64,000 nucleotides of DNA from an uncultured Eubacteriales bacterium (GCA_900540085.1 UQEU01000003.1:124001-188000); one strand, 5' to 3'. Counted from the stretch's first letter, positions 35,468 through 45,899 are shown. The notes: a model not told the origin generated them from the sequence alone. Program-made: numbers and translations.

Positions 35468-35871
35468 CAAGGTAACCTCCTTTCCTTGTTTCTGTTCCAT
35501 TCTATGAAAAAAGAAAAAGAGTGTTACATTAAAAATGCCGTTTATAAAATTTCAAACAAAATAAAATTCACTTATTGTCTGTTTCTCTTATTAATTTATA
35601 AATCTCATCATCCATTACATTTGACTGAAATATTTTTTATCAAATCCAATTCCCAAATTTGACGCTTTTACTATGCAATTTCATTCATCAACATTTTATC
35701 TTTTGACAGTTATCGGTTTTCATAACTGTTTTTTATTGATTTTAAACAAATTAGCAGTCACAATGCGACACATTTCTATTATATTTTTTATATTGTATAT
35801 TTTTGTATTATATGAGATAATATATAATTATATTTAAAGTAATTATTATATATTAAAATATTGGAGAGACT
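35468..35871 (+). other. Intergenic region upstream of gltX with one orphan terminator-like hairpin
   Basis: About 400 AT-rich bases without a gene. The only clear structure is ACAGTTAT (35706-35713) pairing with ATAACTGT (35722-35729) followed by six T's on the plus strand, 138 bases before gltX. No gene or clear promoter precedes it on that strand, so it may end a short untranslated transcript or attenuate a gltX leader. Confidence 0.4.
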
Positions 35872-37536
35872 ATGAGCGACTATGAAAAACTTGCGGAACT
35901 TCTCTTTCCGCAAATCGACAAAACACCTGAATACTATGAAAATCTTTACCCTAAAAGAGATTTAAAAGAGGGCGCAGTTGTTACAAGATTTGCCCCCTCT
36001 CCCACCGGCTATCTTCACTTTGGCGGTTTATACGCTGCTTCTGCCGAAAAAATGGCAGCAAATTCAAGCGACGGAGTTTTCTTTTTAAGAATAGAAGACA
36101 CTGACAAAAAAAGAGAAGTTGAAAACGGCGTTGATGCAATAGTTAACGGTCTTAACTATTTCGGAATAAGTGCAGATGAAGGTGTAACAGGCAACAATTC
36201 CGAAAAAGGCAATTACGGTCCGTACACACAAAGCAAAAGAGCAGAAATTTACCAAACTTTCGCAAAAGACCTTGTAAAAAAAGGACTTGCATACCCTTGC
36301 TTTTGTACTCCCGAAGAACTTGATGAAATAAGAAATTCACAAGAAAACGACGATGTTAAAGGATACTACGGAAAATTTGCAAAGTGCAGAAATTTAACAT
36401 ACAATGAAATTGCAGAAAAAATTGCACAAAACAAAGAGTGGACACTTCGTCTTAAATCAAACGGCGACATTAACAATAAAATTGTTTTCACTGATGTAAT
36501 AAAAGGCAAAATTGAAATGGCTGAAAATGTTATTGATGTTGTTTTGCTTAAAACAGACAAAATTCCGACATATCACTTTGCTCACGCTGTTGACGACCAT
36601 TTGATGAGAACAACTCATGTAATTCGAGGCGACGAATGGATTGCAAGCGTTCCGCTTCATATTCAACTTTTCAAAACACTCGGTTTTAAACCTGTTAAAT
36701 ATGCACACATTGCACCTATTTTAAAAACAGACGGCGACGGAAAAAGAAAACTCTCAAAGAGAAAAGACCCTGAAGCAGCCGTTTCTTATTTTGAAGAAGC
36801 AGGTTACCCTGCCGAATCTGTAAATGAGTACATTGCAACAATTCTCAACTCAAACTTTGAGGATTGGAGAAGAGCAAACAAAACGGCTCCTCTTTCAGAT
36901 TTTCCTTTTAAACTCAAAAAAATGAGCGTATCGGGTGCATTGTTTGATATGGTCAAACTTGAAGATGTTTCAAAAAACACCATATCCGTAATGAGCAATG
37001 AAAAAGTTTTTGAACTTTCAAAAAAATGGGCAGAAAAGTACAGTCCCGAACTTTTGGCACTTTATGAAAAAGACAACGAATACGCAAAAGAGATTTTAAA
37101 TATCGACCGAAACGGCAAAAAACCGAGAAAAGATATTGCAAAATGGTCTGAAATCAAAGACTACATTTCATACTTCTACGATGAAACATTTGAGAAAAAT
37201 TACGACCTTGAAGACGACAGACTTTCAAATGAACTTGCATTTGAAACACTCGAAAAATATAAAACAGTCGTTGACTCAAATGATGACAAAGACACTTGGT
37301 TTTCTAAAATTAAAGATATGTGTGCCGATTTAGGCTGTACTCCGAATGTAAAAGAGTACAAGGCAAACCCCGAAAACTTCAGAGGTCATGTAGGCGACCT
37401 TTCCACAATCATAAGAGTTGCTTTAACAGGCAGAAAAAACACTCCCGACCTCCACGCAATCATAAGACTGCTCGGTACTGAAAAAGCAGTAAAAAGAATA
37501 GAAGAAGCACAAAAACATTACACGGAAGGAAAATAA
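35872..37536 (+). CDS. gltX: Glutamyl-tRNA synthetase (long clostridial form)
   Basis: A 554-residue class I synthetase charging tRNA-Glu. The HIGH-type signature is [18 protein letters not shown] (residues about 40-57), the KMSKS-type loop is [13 protein letters not shown] (residues about 295-307); [15 protein letters not shown] and [19 protein letters not shown] are also typical. It is longer than the common 485-residue type, with extra sequence in the C-terminal anticodon region. GGAGAG ribosome-binding site. The stop is 1 base before glnS. With glnS present, this enzyme may be specific for tRNA-Glu, which is inference. Confidence 0.94.
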   Translation: MSDYEKLAELLFPQIDKTPEYYENLYPKRDLKEGAVVTRFAPSPTGYLHFGGLYAASAEKMAANSSDGVFFLRIEDTDKKREVENGVDAIVNGLNYFGISADEGVTGNNSEKGNYGPYTQSKRAEIYQTFAKDLVKKGLAYPCFCTPEELDEIRNSQENDDVKGYYGKFAKCRNLTYNEIAEKIAQNKEWTLRLKSNGDINNKIVFTDVIKGKIEMAENVIDVVLLKTDKIPTYHFAHAVDDHLMRTTHVIRGDEWIASVPLHIQLFKTLGFKPVKYAHIAPILKTDGDGKRKLSKRKDPEAAVSYFEEAGYPAESVNEYIATILNSNFEDWRRANKTAPLSDFPFKLKKMSVSGALFDMVKLEDVSKNTISVMSNEKVFELSKKWAEKYSPELLALYEKDNEYAKEILNIDRNGKKPRKDIAKWSEIKDYISYFYDETFEKNYDLEDDRLSNELAFETLEKYKTVVDSNDDKDTWFSKIKDMCADLGCTPNVKEYKANPENFRGHVGDLSTIIRVALTGRKNTPDLHAIIRLLGTEKAVKRIEEAQKHYTEGK

Positions 37537-37537
37537 T

Positions 37538-39208
37538 ATGGAAGAAATCACCGAAAAGAAGCAATCAAATTTTATAGAAGATTTTGTTGATGAAGACCTT
37601 GAAAACGGCGTGTACAAATCTGTACAAACCCGTTTCCCTCCCGAGCCTAACGGCTATCTCCACATAGGACACGCAAAAGCAATATGCATCAATTTCGGAA
37701 TAAAAGAAAAGTACAACGGAATTTGCAACTTGCGTTTAGACGATACAAACCCAACTAAAGAAGACACAGAGTATGTTGACGCTATTATGAAAGATATTCA
37801 TTGGCTTGGTTTTGACTATGACAATGTTTATTATGCTTCGGACTACTTTGATTTTCTTTACGATTGTGCAATAAAATTGATTAAAAAGGGTAAGGCATTT
37901 GTTTGCGATTTAACTCCGGAACAGCAAAGAGAGTACAGAGGAACACTGACCGAACCGGGCAAAGAAAGCCCATACAGAAATCGTTCAATCGAAGAAAACC
38001 TTGACCTTTTTGAAAGAATGAAAAACGGCGAATTCCCTGCGGGTTCAAAAGTTCTTCGTGCAAAAATAGATATGTCTTCTTCAAACCTCAATATGAGAGA
38101 CCCGATTATTTACAGAATAATGTACGCACACCATCACAGAACAGGCGACAAATGGTGCATCTACCCGATGTACGACTTTGCTCATCCTTTGTCCGATGCT
38201 TGCGAAAAGGTTACACACAGCCTTTGCTCTCTTGAGTTTGAAAATCACAGACCTCTTTACAATTGGTTTGTTGACGAACTTATTGAAGGTGAAAAGCCAA
38301 GACAAATTGAGTTTGCAAGAATGAACCTCAACTACACTTTGACAAGTAAGCGTAAATGTCTTAAACTTGTTCAAGACAATATAGTTACCGGCTGGGATGA
38401 CCCACGAATGGCCACTCTTTCAGGAATGCGTCGCAGAGGCTATCCGGCTGAAGCAATAAGAGATTTTTGTGACAGAATAGGTGTTTCCAAAGCTCACTCT
38501 GTTATAGATTTTGCTTTACTTGAGGCTTGCGTAAGAGATAACTTAAATCAAAACGCACCTCGTGCTATGGCAATTCTTGACCCTCTCAAAGTTGTGATAG
38601 ACAACTATCCCGAAGGTAAGACAGAAGAAATGGAATGCGAACTTCATCCTGACCACTCTGAGTACGGCACAAGAAAGATGCCATTCTCAAGAGAAATATT
38701 TATTGAACGCTCCGACTTTATGGTTGAGCCTGTCAAAAAATATTTCCGTCTGTTCCCCGGCAATGAAGTACGACTTATCAAAGCATATTTCATAAAATGC
38801 GTAGGGTACGACACAGACGAAAACGGCGAAGTTACCTGTGTTCACTGCACATACGACCCTGACTCCTACGGCGGAAACAGTCCCGACGGAAGAAAGGTCA
38901 AAGGCACTATTCACTGGGTGGACGCCAACGACAATGTAAAGGCAGAGGTCAGACTTTACGACAGATTATTCAATGTTCCGAACCCGTCTGATGAAGAGGG
39001 TGTTTCGAGTTTTGAAGACAATCTTAATCCGAACAGTTTAACTGTAATCAAAAATGCTGTCATTGAAAAATCACTTGCAAATGCTCCTGTTGAAAAAACA
39101 TATCAGTTTATGAGAAACGGATATTTCTGTGTTGATTCAGATACCGATGAAAATTCTCTTGTATTCAACAGAACAGTTGCACTGCGTGACAGTTTTAAAA
39201 TTAAGTAA
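37538..39208 (+). CDS. glnS: Glutaminyl-tRNA synthetase
   Basis: A 556-residue GlnRS that charges tRNA-Gln directly. HIGH motif in [37 protein letters not shown] is the classical GlnRS block; the KMSKS equivalent is [31 protein letters not shown] and [20 protein letters not shown] follow, then the beta-barrel anticodon domains. Many Firmicutes lack glnS and use GatCAB instead, so this gene is worth noting. AAGGAA ribosome-binding site, directly after gltX, then typA 15 bases later: an operon of translation genes. Confidence 0.97.
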   Translation: MEEITEKKQSNFIEDFVDEDLENGVYKSVQTRFPPEPNGYLHIGHAKAICINFGIKEKYNGICNLRLDDTNPTKEDTEYVDAIMKDIHWLGFDYDNVYYASDYFDFLYDCAIKLIKKGKAFVCDLTPEQQREYRGTLTEPGKESPYRNRSIEENLDLFERMKNGEFPAGSKVLRAKIDMSSSNLNMRDPIIYRIMYAHHHRTGDKWCIYPMYDFAHPLSDACEKVTHSLCSLEFENHRPLYNWFVDELIEGEKPRQIEFARMNLNYTLTSKRKCLKLVQDNIVTGWDDPRMATLSGMRRRGYPAEAIRDFCDRIGVSKAHSVIDFALLEACVRDNLNQNAPRAMAILDPLKVVIDNYPEGKTEEMECELHPDHSEYGTRKMPFSREIFIERSDFMVEPVKKYFRLFPGNEVRLIKAYFIKCVGYDTDENGEVTCVHCTYDPDSYGGNSPDGRKVKGTIHWVDANDNVKAEVRLYDRLFNVPNPSDEEGVSSFEDNLNPNSLTVIKNAVIEKSLANAPVEKTYQFMRNGYFCVDSDTDENSLVFNRTVALRDSFKIK

Positions 39209-39223
39209 ATCAAGGTGAAAATT

Positions 39224-41047
39224 TTGACAGAAAGAAAAAACATAAAAAACATAGCAATCATAGCCCATGTTGACCATGGTAAAACAACACTTGTAGATGA
39301 AATGCTCCGTCAAAGCGGTACTTTCAGAACAAATGAAGTTGTTGAAGAAAGAGTAATGGACTCAAATGACCTCGAAAGAGAAAGAGGTATCACAATTTTA
39401 TCTAAAAACACATCTATTCACTACAAAGATACAAAAATAAATATAGTAGATACTCCCGGACACGCAGATTTCGGCGGTGAAGTAGAGCGTATTTTAACAA
39501 TGGTTGACGGCGTTTTGCTTCTTGTTGATGCATTTGAGGGTTGTATGCCTCAAACGAGGTTTGTATTAAAAAAAGCTCTTGGGCTTAAAAAGACTCCGCT
39601 TGTTGTCGTAAACAAAATCGACCGTGACGGTGCAAGACCCGATGAAGTTATTGACGAAGTTCTTGACCTTTTCATTGAACTCGGTGCAGACGACGACCAA
39701 CTTGAATTTCCTGTTATCTATGCCAGCGGTAAAGATGGTTTTGCAGGAACAGACCCATCTGTCAGAAGCGGAGATATGCGTCCGTTGCTCGACGCCATTT
39801 TGGAAAATATACCGAGTCCGCAAGGCGACCCTGACGCTCCTGCACAAGTCCTTTTCTCATCTCTTGAATATGACGATTATGTTGGCAGAATAGGTGTCGG
39901 CAGAGTTGAAAGAGGCACAGTAAGGCTCAACTCTCCGTATGTTCTTTGTAAGCAGGACGGCAGCCAAGAAAATGTAAGATTTTCAAGACTTTACCAATTT
40001 GAAGGACTTAAAAGAGTAGAGGTTAAGGAAGCAACAGTCGGCGATTTAATCTGCGTAGCAGGTATTCCCGACTTGAATATAGGCGAAACAGCTTGCGACC
40101 CCGACTGTGTTGAACCTCTTCCTTTCGTAAAAATAGACGAACCGACAATCTCGATGAACTTTATAGTAAACAACTCTCCTTTTGCCGGCAGAGAAGGTAA
40201 ATTTGTTACTTCAAGAAATTTAAGAGACCGTTTGTTCAAGGAAGTAGAAACAAATGTTTCTATGAGAGTTGAAGAAACAGACTCAATGGACACATTTAAA
40301 GTTTCAGGCAGAGGCGAACTCCACCTTTCAATACTTATCGAAACAATGCGTAGAGAAAACTACGAATTTCAAGTTTCACGCCCACAGGTAATACTTAAAA
40401 AAGACGAAAAAGGCAGAACTCTTGAACCTATGGAACTTGCCATAATTGAAGTACCGGAAGAATATGTCGGCTCTGTTATGGAAAAACTCTGTTCAAGAAA
40501 AGGCGAGATTGAAAATATGGACACCCGCACAACAGGTGTTACGCATCTTGAAATCAAAATTCCGTCAAGAGGTCTTATCGGCTATCGTTCCGAATTTTTA
40601 ACAGATACAAACGGCAACGGTATTATGAACCAACTCTTTGCAGGATATGAAGAGTACAAGGGCGATATTGAAACAAGAAGTCAAGGCTCAATCATCGTTC
40701 ATGAAACAGGTACAACAACAGGATACGGACTTTGGAATACTCAGGACAGAGGTAAACTTTTTGTCGGACCCGGCGTAGATGTATATGAGGGTATGATTGT
40801 CGGAGAATGTGCTAAAAGCGAAGATGTTGTATGTAATGTTTGCAAGAAAAAACATGTTACCAACACTCGTGCGTCAGGCTCTGACGAAGCATTAAAACTT
40901 GTTCCGCCGACAATTTTAAGTCTCGAACAAAGTATGGAATTTCTTGCTGACGACGAACTTTTGGAAATTACTCCTAAATCAATCCGTCTTCGCAAAACAA
41001 TCTTGGCAAAAGATCAAAGAATGAAAAGCAAATTCGGCAAGAAATAA
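39224..41047 (+). CDS. typA: Translational GTPase TypA/BipA
   Basis: A 607-residue ribosome-associated GTPase of the EF-G type, linked to ribosome assembly and stress adaptation. G1 [19 protein letters not shown]2 region [13 protein letters not shown]3 [15 protein letters not shown]4 [15 protein letters not shown]. The BipA-specific C-terminal region contains [20 protein letters not shown] and [13 protein letters not shown]. The frame opens at a GTG 39215, but a TTG at 39224 with AAGGTG six bases upstream gives [12 protein letters not shown] and is preferred. Third gene of the gltX operon. Confidence 0.95.
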   Translation: MTERKNIKNIAIIAHVDHGKTTLVDEMLRQSGTFRTNEVVEERVMDSNDLERERGITILSKNTSIHYKDTKINIVDTPGHADFGGEVERILTMVDGVLLLVDAFEGCMPQTRFVLKKALGLKKTPLVVVNKIDRDGARPDEVIDEVLDLFIELGADDDQLEFPVIYASGKDGFAGTDPSVRSGDMRPLLDAILENIPSPQGDPDAPAQVLFSSLEYDDYVGRIGVGRVERGTVRLNSPYVLCKQDGSQENVRFSRLYQFEGLKRVEVKEATVGDLICVAGIPDLNIGETACDPDCVEPLPFVKIDEPTISMNFIVNNSPFAGREGKFVTSRNLRDRLFKEVETNVSMRVEETDSMDTFKVSGRGELHLSILIETMRRENYEFQVSRPQVILKKDEKGRTLEPMELAIIEVPEEYVGSVMEKLCSRKGEIENMDTRTTGVTHLEIKIPSRGLIGYRSEFLTDTNGNGIMNQLFAGYEEYKGDIETRSQGSIIVHETGTTTGYGLWNTQDRGKLFVGPGVDVYEGMIVGECAKSEDVVCNVCKKKHVTNTRASGSDEALKLVPPTILSLEQSMEFLADDELLEITPKSIRLRKTILAKDQRMKSKFGKK

Positions 41048-41083
41048 AAATAATTTTTAAAATGACTAAAAGGATGTGATTAT

Positions 41084-42127
41084 ATGAGCAATAAAGCAGG
41101 CTTGTACATTCACATCCCTTTTTGTTTTTCAAAATGTCCGTATTGTGATTTTTATTCCGGAAAATACTGCGAAAAAGACGCCGTACAATATACTGAAAAA
41201 GTAATATCGCAAATGGGAGAATTTGAAAATACGGAATTTGACACCGTATATTTCGGCGGCGGTACACCGTCGGTAATTCCTTATACGCTCATCGAAAAAA
41301 TCTTAAACAATGCAAAAAAGCACTTTAAAATTGATAAAGACAGCGAAATAACAATCGAATGTAATCCCGGAGACGATATAAACTTTTTGGCAGACAAGTA
41401 CGCTGAAATGGGTATTAACAGAGTGTCTTTAGGTCTGCAAAGTGCAAATGATACGGAAAGACGACTTTTGGGAAGGCGTGCAGGTGCAAATGAAATACAA
41501 AAAGCAGTTTTGGCTTTGCAAAATGCAGGCATTTCAAATATCAGCGTTGATTTAATGCTCGGAATACCCGAACAAACAACAGAGAGTTTAAAGTATTCGA
41601 TAGATTTCATTTCTTCTTTAAATATAAAGCACATCAGTGCATATATGCTGAAAGTCGAAGACGGAACAAAATTTTTTGAAATGCAAAAAAAAGGCAAACT
41701 TGTTTTACCGAGTGAAGACGAAACTTGCGATTTTTACCTGAAAACCGTTGAAATGCTTGAAAATAACGGCTTTTATCAATATGAAATCTCAAATTTTTCA
41801 AAACCTAATTTTGAAAGCCGTCACAATTTAAAATATTGGCAACTTGACAATTATTTGGGACTCGGAGCAACTGCACACTCGTTTTTCAACAATGAAAGAT
41901 TTTTCTTCAACGAAAATTCAGAAAAAATTTTTGAAGGTTACGGCGGAGATGAAGAAGAAAAAATTATGCTCGGACTGAGATTAAAAAAAGGGATAAATAA
42001 AAAACTTTTGAAAAAAGATTTTCAAAAATTTGTCGATTTGGGATATATCAAAGAAAACGGAGAAAATGTTTTTTTGACTCCGAAAGGAATGTTAATATCA
42101 AACTACATTATCTCCGAATTGATTTAA
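41084..42127 (+). CDS. hemW: HemW-type radical SAM protein (coproporphyrinogen oxidase-like)
   Basis: A 347-residue radical-SAM protein. The cluster motif CxxxCxxC is in LYIHIPFCFSKCPYCDFYSG; GGGTPSVIP and EITIECNPGDD, RVSLGLQSAND are standard. HemW members carry haem to targets rather than oxidising coproporphyrinogen, and lack the extra cysteine of HemN; this protein (CPYCDF) fits HemW. It starts 36 bases after typA with an AGGATG site and is followed by two very small genes. Haem partners are not in the window. Confidence 0.9.
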   Translation: MSNKAGLYIHIPFCFSKCPYCDFYSGKYCEKDAVQYTEKVISQMGEFENTEFDTVYFGGGTPSVIPYTLIEKILNNAKKHFKIDKDSEITIECNPGDDINFLADKYAEMGINRVSLGLQSANDTERRLLGRRAGANEIQKAVLALQNAGISNISVDLMLGIPEQTTESLKYSIDFISSLNIKHISAYMLKVEDGTKFFEMQKKGKLVLPSEDETCDFYLKTVEMLENNGFYQYEISNFSKPNFESRHNLKYWQLDNYLGLGATAHSFFNNERFFFNENSEKIFEGYGGDEEEKIMLGLRLKKGINKKLLKKDFQKFVDLGYIKENGENVFLTPKGMLISNYIISELI

Positions 42128-42164
42128 AATATTTGGGCAAAATACACTTGAAAGGAGTGTTCAA

Positions 42165-42329
42165 ATGCCCGATATGTTTAACTTCACAGATGAAATGAAC
42201 AATTATTTCAACTCAATGCCGAAATCAATACAAGAGTCAATTATGCAATCAGGCGCTAAAGTAAACAGCGTTGCAGATATGCAGGCGATTGTACAGCAAA
42301 TTCAGGCAAAAAGTGATGAAAAAGTATAG
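42165..42329 (+). CDS. 54-residue conserved small protein
   Basis: ATG 42165 to TAG 42329, preceded by AAAGGAGTG. It reads MPDMFNFTDEMNNYFNSMPK, SIQESIMQSGAKVNSVADMQ and AIVQQIQAKSDEKV: soluble, helical, no cysteine or membrane segment. Small proteins with this MFNF...YF..MP..IQESIMQSG layout occur after core genes in Clostridia, in my recollection, without known function. Overlaps the next small gene by 14 bases. Confidence 0.75.
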   Translation: MPDMFNFTDEMNNYFNSMPKSIQESIMQSGAKVNSVADMQAIVQQIQAKSDEKV

Positions 42330-42489
42330 AATTTCAAAAGACAATAAAAAAATTTTAAACAGATACGGACTCTATATTAACAACGCCGTAACATCTCCCG
42401 ATGAAAGAACAAGGGATAAAAACATTGCAATCCCTGATGAAATCAGCGTAAAAGAAGCGAGAGATTGGCAAGAAGAGTCTGAAAAATAA
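42316..42489 (+). CDS. 57-residue small basic/acidic protein
   Basis: ATG 42316, out of frame within the end of the preceding 54-residue gene, to the stop at 42489. It begins MKKYRISKDNKKILNRYGLY and continues NNAVTSPDERTRDKNIAIPD. The ribosome-binding site is weak, so translation is probably coupled to the upstream gene. The frame is open further upstream, but that part overlaps the 54-residue gene and is not used here. No recognised domain. Followed directly by a strong terminator, which supports it as last gene of the unit. Confidence 0.6.
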   Translation: MKKYRISKDNKKILNRYGLYINNAVTSPDERTRDKNIAIPDEISVKEARDWQEESEK

Positions 42490-42530
42490 AAAAAGCGGTG
42501 TTCTGTGAAAAGGAACACCGCTTTTTGTTT
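42488..42530. terminator. Bidirectional terminator
   Basis: Stem GCGGTGTTC/GAACACCGC (42495-42503 with 42513-42521) flanked by A5 and T5; it ends the gltX-to-small-gene unit (+) and alr (-). Confidence 0.92.
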
Positions 42531-42538
42531 TATTTCTG

Positions 42539-43696
42539 TCAATCAATCAGATAGTTTACTGTTTTTACTTCCTTATTGTCATAGATATATTTTCTCGGCA
42601 CTCTGCGGGAAATATTGCAGAGAAACTCATAGTTAAATGTTCCTGCCGTTTCGGAAACTTCCTCGACCGACATATATTTTCCGTTACTCTCTCCAAACAG
42701 AACAACCGTTTCGTCGAGTTCGGCATGAATATCCGTAACATCAATCATAAACTGGTCCATACAAATTCTGCCTACTATATCGGCATACTGACCGTTTATA
42801 AGAACCTTGCCTTTATTTGAAAGACTGCGTGGAAAACCATCTGCGTATCCGACAGGCACAGTCGCTATCAAACTTTCTCGCTCCGTCACAAAAGTACCGC
42901 CGTAACTGATTTCTCTGCCCTTCTCAAGTTTTTTGATATGCGATATATGAGAAACCCATTTCATAGCAGGCTTGACATCGAGCAGTGATTTTTCAACATC
43001 TTCACTCGGATAGTAACCGTATGTAACGATACCGCTTCTTACCATATTGTAGCATTTATCGTTGAAATTCATAATTCCTGCCGAATTATTAATATGTTTA
43101 ATTTCGGGATAAATACCCTCTTGAGCCAACATTTCAACAAACTCGTCGAACTTATTTCTCTGTTGTATTGATTTGCTTAAATCTTTCTCGTCGGCAGTTG
43201 CAAAGTGTGAAAACACACCCTCTACATATAAATTTTCAAGTTTAGATATTTCTTTGCATATCTTTGCTTCATCTTTAGAAACCTGAAAACCGATACGACT
43301 CATGCCTGTATCTACTGCAAAATGAATTTTTGCAACTTTGTTTTGACGAACTGCCTCATCGGACAAAATTTTTGCACTTTCGTATGTACAGATAGACATT
43401 GTAATATCGTACTTAACAGCCCACTCCAAATCGTAGGAATTTGTACAACTGAGCAATAGTATGGGTTTTTTAACGCCCTCTTTTCGCAGTTCAATAGCTT
43501 CTTCTATACAAGCAACTCCAAAATAGTCGCACTTATCTTCAAGAAATTTTGCAACAACTTTTGAACCGTGTCCGTATGCGTCAGACTTTATGATAACGAG
43601 AAGTTTTGCATCGTCTGAAATTTTTTCCCGTATTTTATCAATATTGTATTCTATCGCACTCAAGTCAACCAATGCCGCAGTTCTATGGTATGCCAT
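42539..43696 (-). CDS. alr: Alanine racemase
   Basis: A 385-residue PLP enzyme supplying D-alanine for peptidoglycan. The PLP lysine is in VIIKSDAYGHGSKVVAKF (residues about 33-50). The catalytic Tyr region is EISYGGTFVTERESLIATVP, and GRICMDQFMIDVTD is the second family signature. The TIM barrel is followed by the beta C-terminal domain. CGGAGATG ribosome-binding site with a somewhat long gap. Monocistronic; promoter 43801-43829 gives a leader of about 100 bases containing a 13-bp tandem repeat. Confidence 0.96.
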   Translation of the reverse strand: MAYHRTAALVDLSAIEYNIDKIREKISDDAKLLVIIKSDAYGHGSKVVAKFLEDKCDYFGVACIEEAIELRKEGVKKPILLLSCTNSYDLEWAVKYDITMSICTYESAKILSDEAVRQNKVAKIHFAVDTGMSRIGFQVSKDEAKICKEISKLENLYVEGVFSHFATADEKDLSKSIQQRNKFDEFVEMLAQEGIYPEIKHINNSAGIMNFNDKCYNMVRSGIVTYGYYPSEDVEKSLLDVKPAMKWVSHISHIKKLEKGREISYGGTFVTERESLIATVPVGYADGFPRSLSNKGKVLINGQYADIVGRICMDQFMIDVTDIHAELDETVVLFGESNGKYMSVEEVSETAGTFNYEFLCNISRRVPRKYIYDNKEVKTVNYLID

Positions 43697-43732
43697 TGTA
43701 AAAATTCATCTCCGTATTCATTAAACTTTCAA

Positions 43733-43758
43733 AACCGTAAATCACAACCGTAAATCAC
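43733..43758. repeat. 13-bp tandem duplication in the alr leader
   Basis: AACCGTAAATCAC at 43733-43745 and 43746-43758, in direct succession, 37-62 bases upstream of the alr start. Confidence 0.85.
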
Positions 43759-43800
43759 GCAAATAATATATCTAAACATTTCTGTTTTAAAGTTCTGCAC

Positions 43801-43829
43801 TATTATAAAACCTAACAAAGTGTTCGTCA
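43801..43829 (-). promoter_or_regulatory. Promoter of alr
   Basis: On the minus strand TTGACG (43829-43824), 17-base spacer, TATAAT (43806-43801). Between this and the mltG promoter (43830-43982) no further gene was seen. Confidence 0.8.
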
Positions 43830-43982
43830 AGTAATATAATGTCTTATTTATTATTTTACCATAAATTTAAGAATAAAGCACTAAAATTATATTGAGAAAT
43901 ATATGCTGTAAATTATTATATAATAACAAGCAAAATACAAAAAACGACGCTTTCGACATTTCCCCCGTTTTTTCTACAATTA

Positions 43983-44011
43983 TTGCAAAACAAATACTAA
44001 TATGATATAAT
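43983..44011 (+). promoter_or_regulatory. Promoter of mltG-like gene
   Basis: TTGCAA (43983-43988), 17-base spacer, TATAAT (44006-44011), 40 bases before the ATG. Confidence 0.72.
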
Positions 44012-44051
44012 TTTTTGTATTACAAATGTTAAAAAGCGGAAGGAAATAAGG

Positions 44052-44957
44052 ATGAAATTCAAAAAATTTGCAAACTTTATAGTTTTAATAATGATAGTGT
44101 CCGTTGTTTTTTCTGCGTGCGGAAAATCGGACAACGACGAAAATGAAACTGTTTCAGTCAGCGAAACACAAACCGTCAATACACCGACAAGCGATATTAC
44201 AAACCCAAGTTCAGCAGAGCCGATTTCAAGCGATAACGAAGAAATTACTGCACAAACAAAGGTACAAACAACAAAAGAAACGACAACACAAAGAAAATCT
44301 GTCAGCGTAACAATCCCCGAAGGATACAGTTTTATGCAAATTGCAAAAACTCTTGAAAGTAAAAATATATGCACTGCAAAAGAATTTTACAAAGCCGCTC
44401 AATCTTACAAAGTAAAATCCTTTACCATTCCGTCGTCAAGCAACAGATGTTTCAAACTTGAAGGCTACCTTTTCCCTGATACATACGAATTTTACGAAAA
44501 CGAAGAACCTGTCGCAGTAATAAGAAAAATGCTCAACAATTACGCTGCAAAATCGGGTATGCCGACTGACAAAGAATTGATAATTGCATCCATAATAGAA
44601 AAAGAAGTACGAAGCGACTCACACATGAAAATGGTTTTATCCGTATTCCACAACAGAATTAAAAAGGGAATGAGACTTGAATCCGACCCTACTCGTGAGT
44701 ATGTAAACGACTATATCACGGGGAATTCACTTTTGAGCGGTAACACTTCAAAATATGCGGCACTTTACAATACCTACAAGTGTAAACTGCCTGCCGGTCC
44801 CATTTGCAGTCCGGGTGCAAGAGCAATCGCAGCAGCAAAAAATCCTGCAAGCAGCGACTATCTCTACTTTTTCTTCGGAAACGACAACACAAACCACTAT
44901 TCAAAAACTTATGAAGAACATAAAGAACAAATGGAAAAATACGGAGTAAGTTACTAA
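44052..44957 (+). CDS. mltG: MltG-like endolytic murein transglycosylase, lipoprotein form
   Basis: A 301-residue YceG/MltG-family protein that cuts nascent glycan strands to end peptidoglycan polymerisation. A type II signal peptide (FANFIVLIMIVSVVF) ends in a lipobox FSAC (Cys-23), followed by a Ser/Thr/Gln-rich linker to about residue 80. Then SVTIPEGYSFMQIAKTL, FKLEGYLFPDTYEFYENE, the catalytic region ELIIASIIEKEVRSD with Glu, RLESDPTREYVNDY and CSPGARAIAAAKNPASSDYLYFF. Usual members have an N-terminal transmembrane helix instead of a lipid anchor. Monocistronic, promoter and terminator both visible. Confidence 0.9.
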   Translation: MKFKKFANFIVLIMIVSVVFSACGKSDNDENETVSVSETQTVNTPTSDITNPSSAEPISSDNEEITAQTKVQTTKETTTQRKSVSVTIPEGYSFMQIAKTLESKNICTAKEFYKAAQSYKVKSFTIPSSSNRCFKLEGYLFPDTYEFYENEEPVAVIRKMLNNYAAKSGMPTDKELIIASIIEKEVRSDSHMKMVLSVFHNRIKKGMRLESDPTREYVNDYITGNSLLSGNTSKYAALYNTYKCKLPAGPICSPGARAIAAAKNPASSDYLYFFFGNDNTNHYSKTYEEHKEQMEKYGVSY

Positions 44958-44982
44958 AAATATAATATAAACATACATAAAA

Positions 44983-45023
44983 AATCGACTGCATTCTGCC
45001 TGAAGGTAAAATGCAGTCTTTTA
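44983..45023. terminator. Terminator between mltG (+) and DUF11-type gene (-)
   Basis: GACTGCATT (44987-44995) pairs with AATGCAGTC (45010-45018); T-rich on the plus side and A-rich before it. Confidence 0.82.
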
Positions 45024-45044
45024 ATTTTAAACTTTAATTTAAAC

Positions 45045-45899
45045 TCAAATTGTACCGCTAACAGTAACAGTGCTTACACCCGGAGTAACTTCCCAACTGC
45101 CGTTTTCAACACTTTGCGTATATGTTGCGGCAGGTACTGTTATCTGACCGGACACAGTTGCAAATTCGCCTGTACCTTCATTATAAGTGTAGTTTTCAGG
45201 TGAAGTCCACACAACATTGTTAAACTTAACGGAAATATTGCTCAAAGCAGGATTGAAAGTGTCTGTTAAAACAATGTCATCAGTTGCCGTTGCAGCAGTA
45301 TTTCCGTAGTTTTCAATAGTAAAAGTATAATTTACTCGACCGTTTTCAGTTACTGTTGTAGGGCTTAACGACTTAGATATTGCCAAATCCGAAACTTTTT
45401 CCGTATTAATTTGTTCAGATACAACAAGATTGTTTGTTATACCTTCGCCATAAACAGTTGCCTGATTTATGATGTTTGAAACCTGACTTAACGGTGCATA
45501 TTGGTTTACTTTAGCGTCAAAAATGATTGTTGCATTTCCGTTTGCAGGAACACTAATTCCGCTTATTACCAAAGGCGGTCCCGCAGTAACTGAAGGTGTT
45601 GCCTGCAACACACCGTTTGTATAATAAAGAAGTGAGTTTTCCTCATATGATAAAGGATAAACAGTAGTATTTGTATAACTGTATTCTCCGAGATTATCAT
45701 TAACAGTCAGATTTGTAAACGGTGTCGAACCTGCGTTCACAATAGAAATAACAAATGTTACATCTGAATTTCTGCCGTATTCTTTTTTTACGGCAGTTTT
45801 TGTAGCAGAAAGAACTGAAACGAGTTCTCCTGTTGTAATATTTGAGTTTGTTACATTCCCATTATATGAAAGTTGGGCTTGGTTTGTAAAAAATGCCAT
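45045..45899 (-). CDS. DUF11-type repeat protein without signal peptide
   Basis: A 284-residue beta-rich protein with two repeats of the conserved extracellular Ig-like DUF11 kind: residues about 27-140 (VSVLSATKTAVKKEYGRNSD ... FTNLTVNDNLG) and about 165-284 (DLAISKSLSPTTVTENGRVN ... IVLTDTFNPALSNISVKFN). The N-terminus MAFFTNQAQLSYNGNVTNSN has no signal peptide or membrane helix, although such domains usually sit outside the cell. Asn/Thr-rich. No cysteine. Possibly a structural surface or spore protein released by a non-Sec route, which is speculation. Strong GGAGG site; leader hairpin at 45918-45943. Confidence 0.75.
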   Translation of the reverse strand: MAFFTNQAQLSYNGNVTNSNITTGELVSVLSATKTAVKKEYGRNSDVTFVISIVNAGSTPFTNLTVNDNLGEYSYTNTTVYPLSYEENSLLYYTNGVLQATPSVTAGPPLVISGISVPANGNATIIFDAKVNQYAPLSQVSNIINQATVYGEGITNNLVVSEQINTEKVSDLAISKSLSPTTVTENGRVNYTFTIENYGNTAATATDDIVLTDTFNPALSNISVKFNNVVWTSPENYTYNEGTGEFATVSGQITVPAATYTQSVENGSWEVTPGVSTVTVSGTI

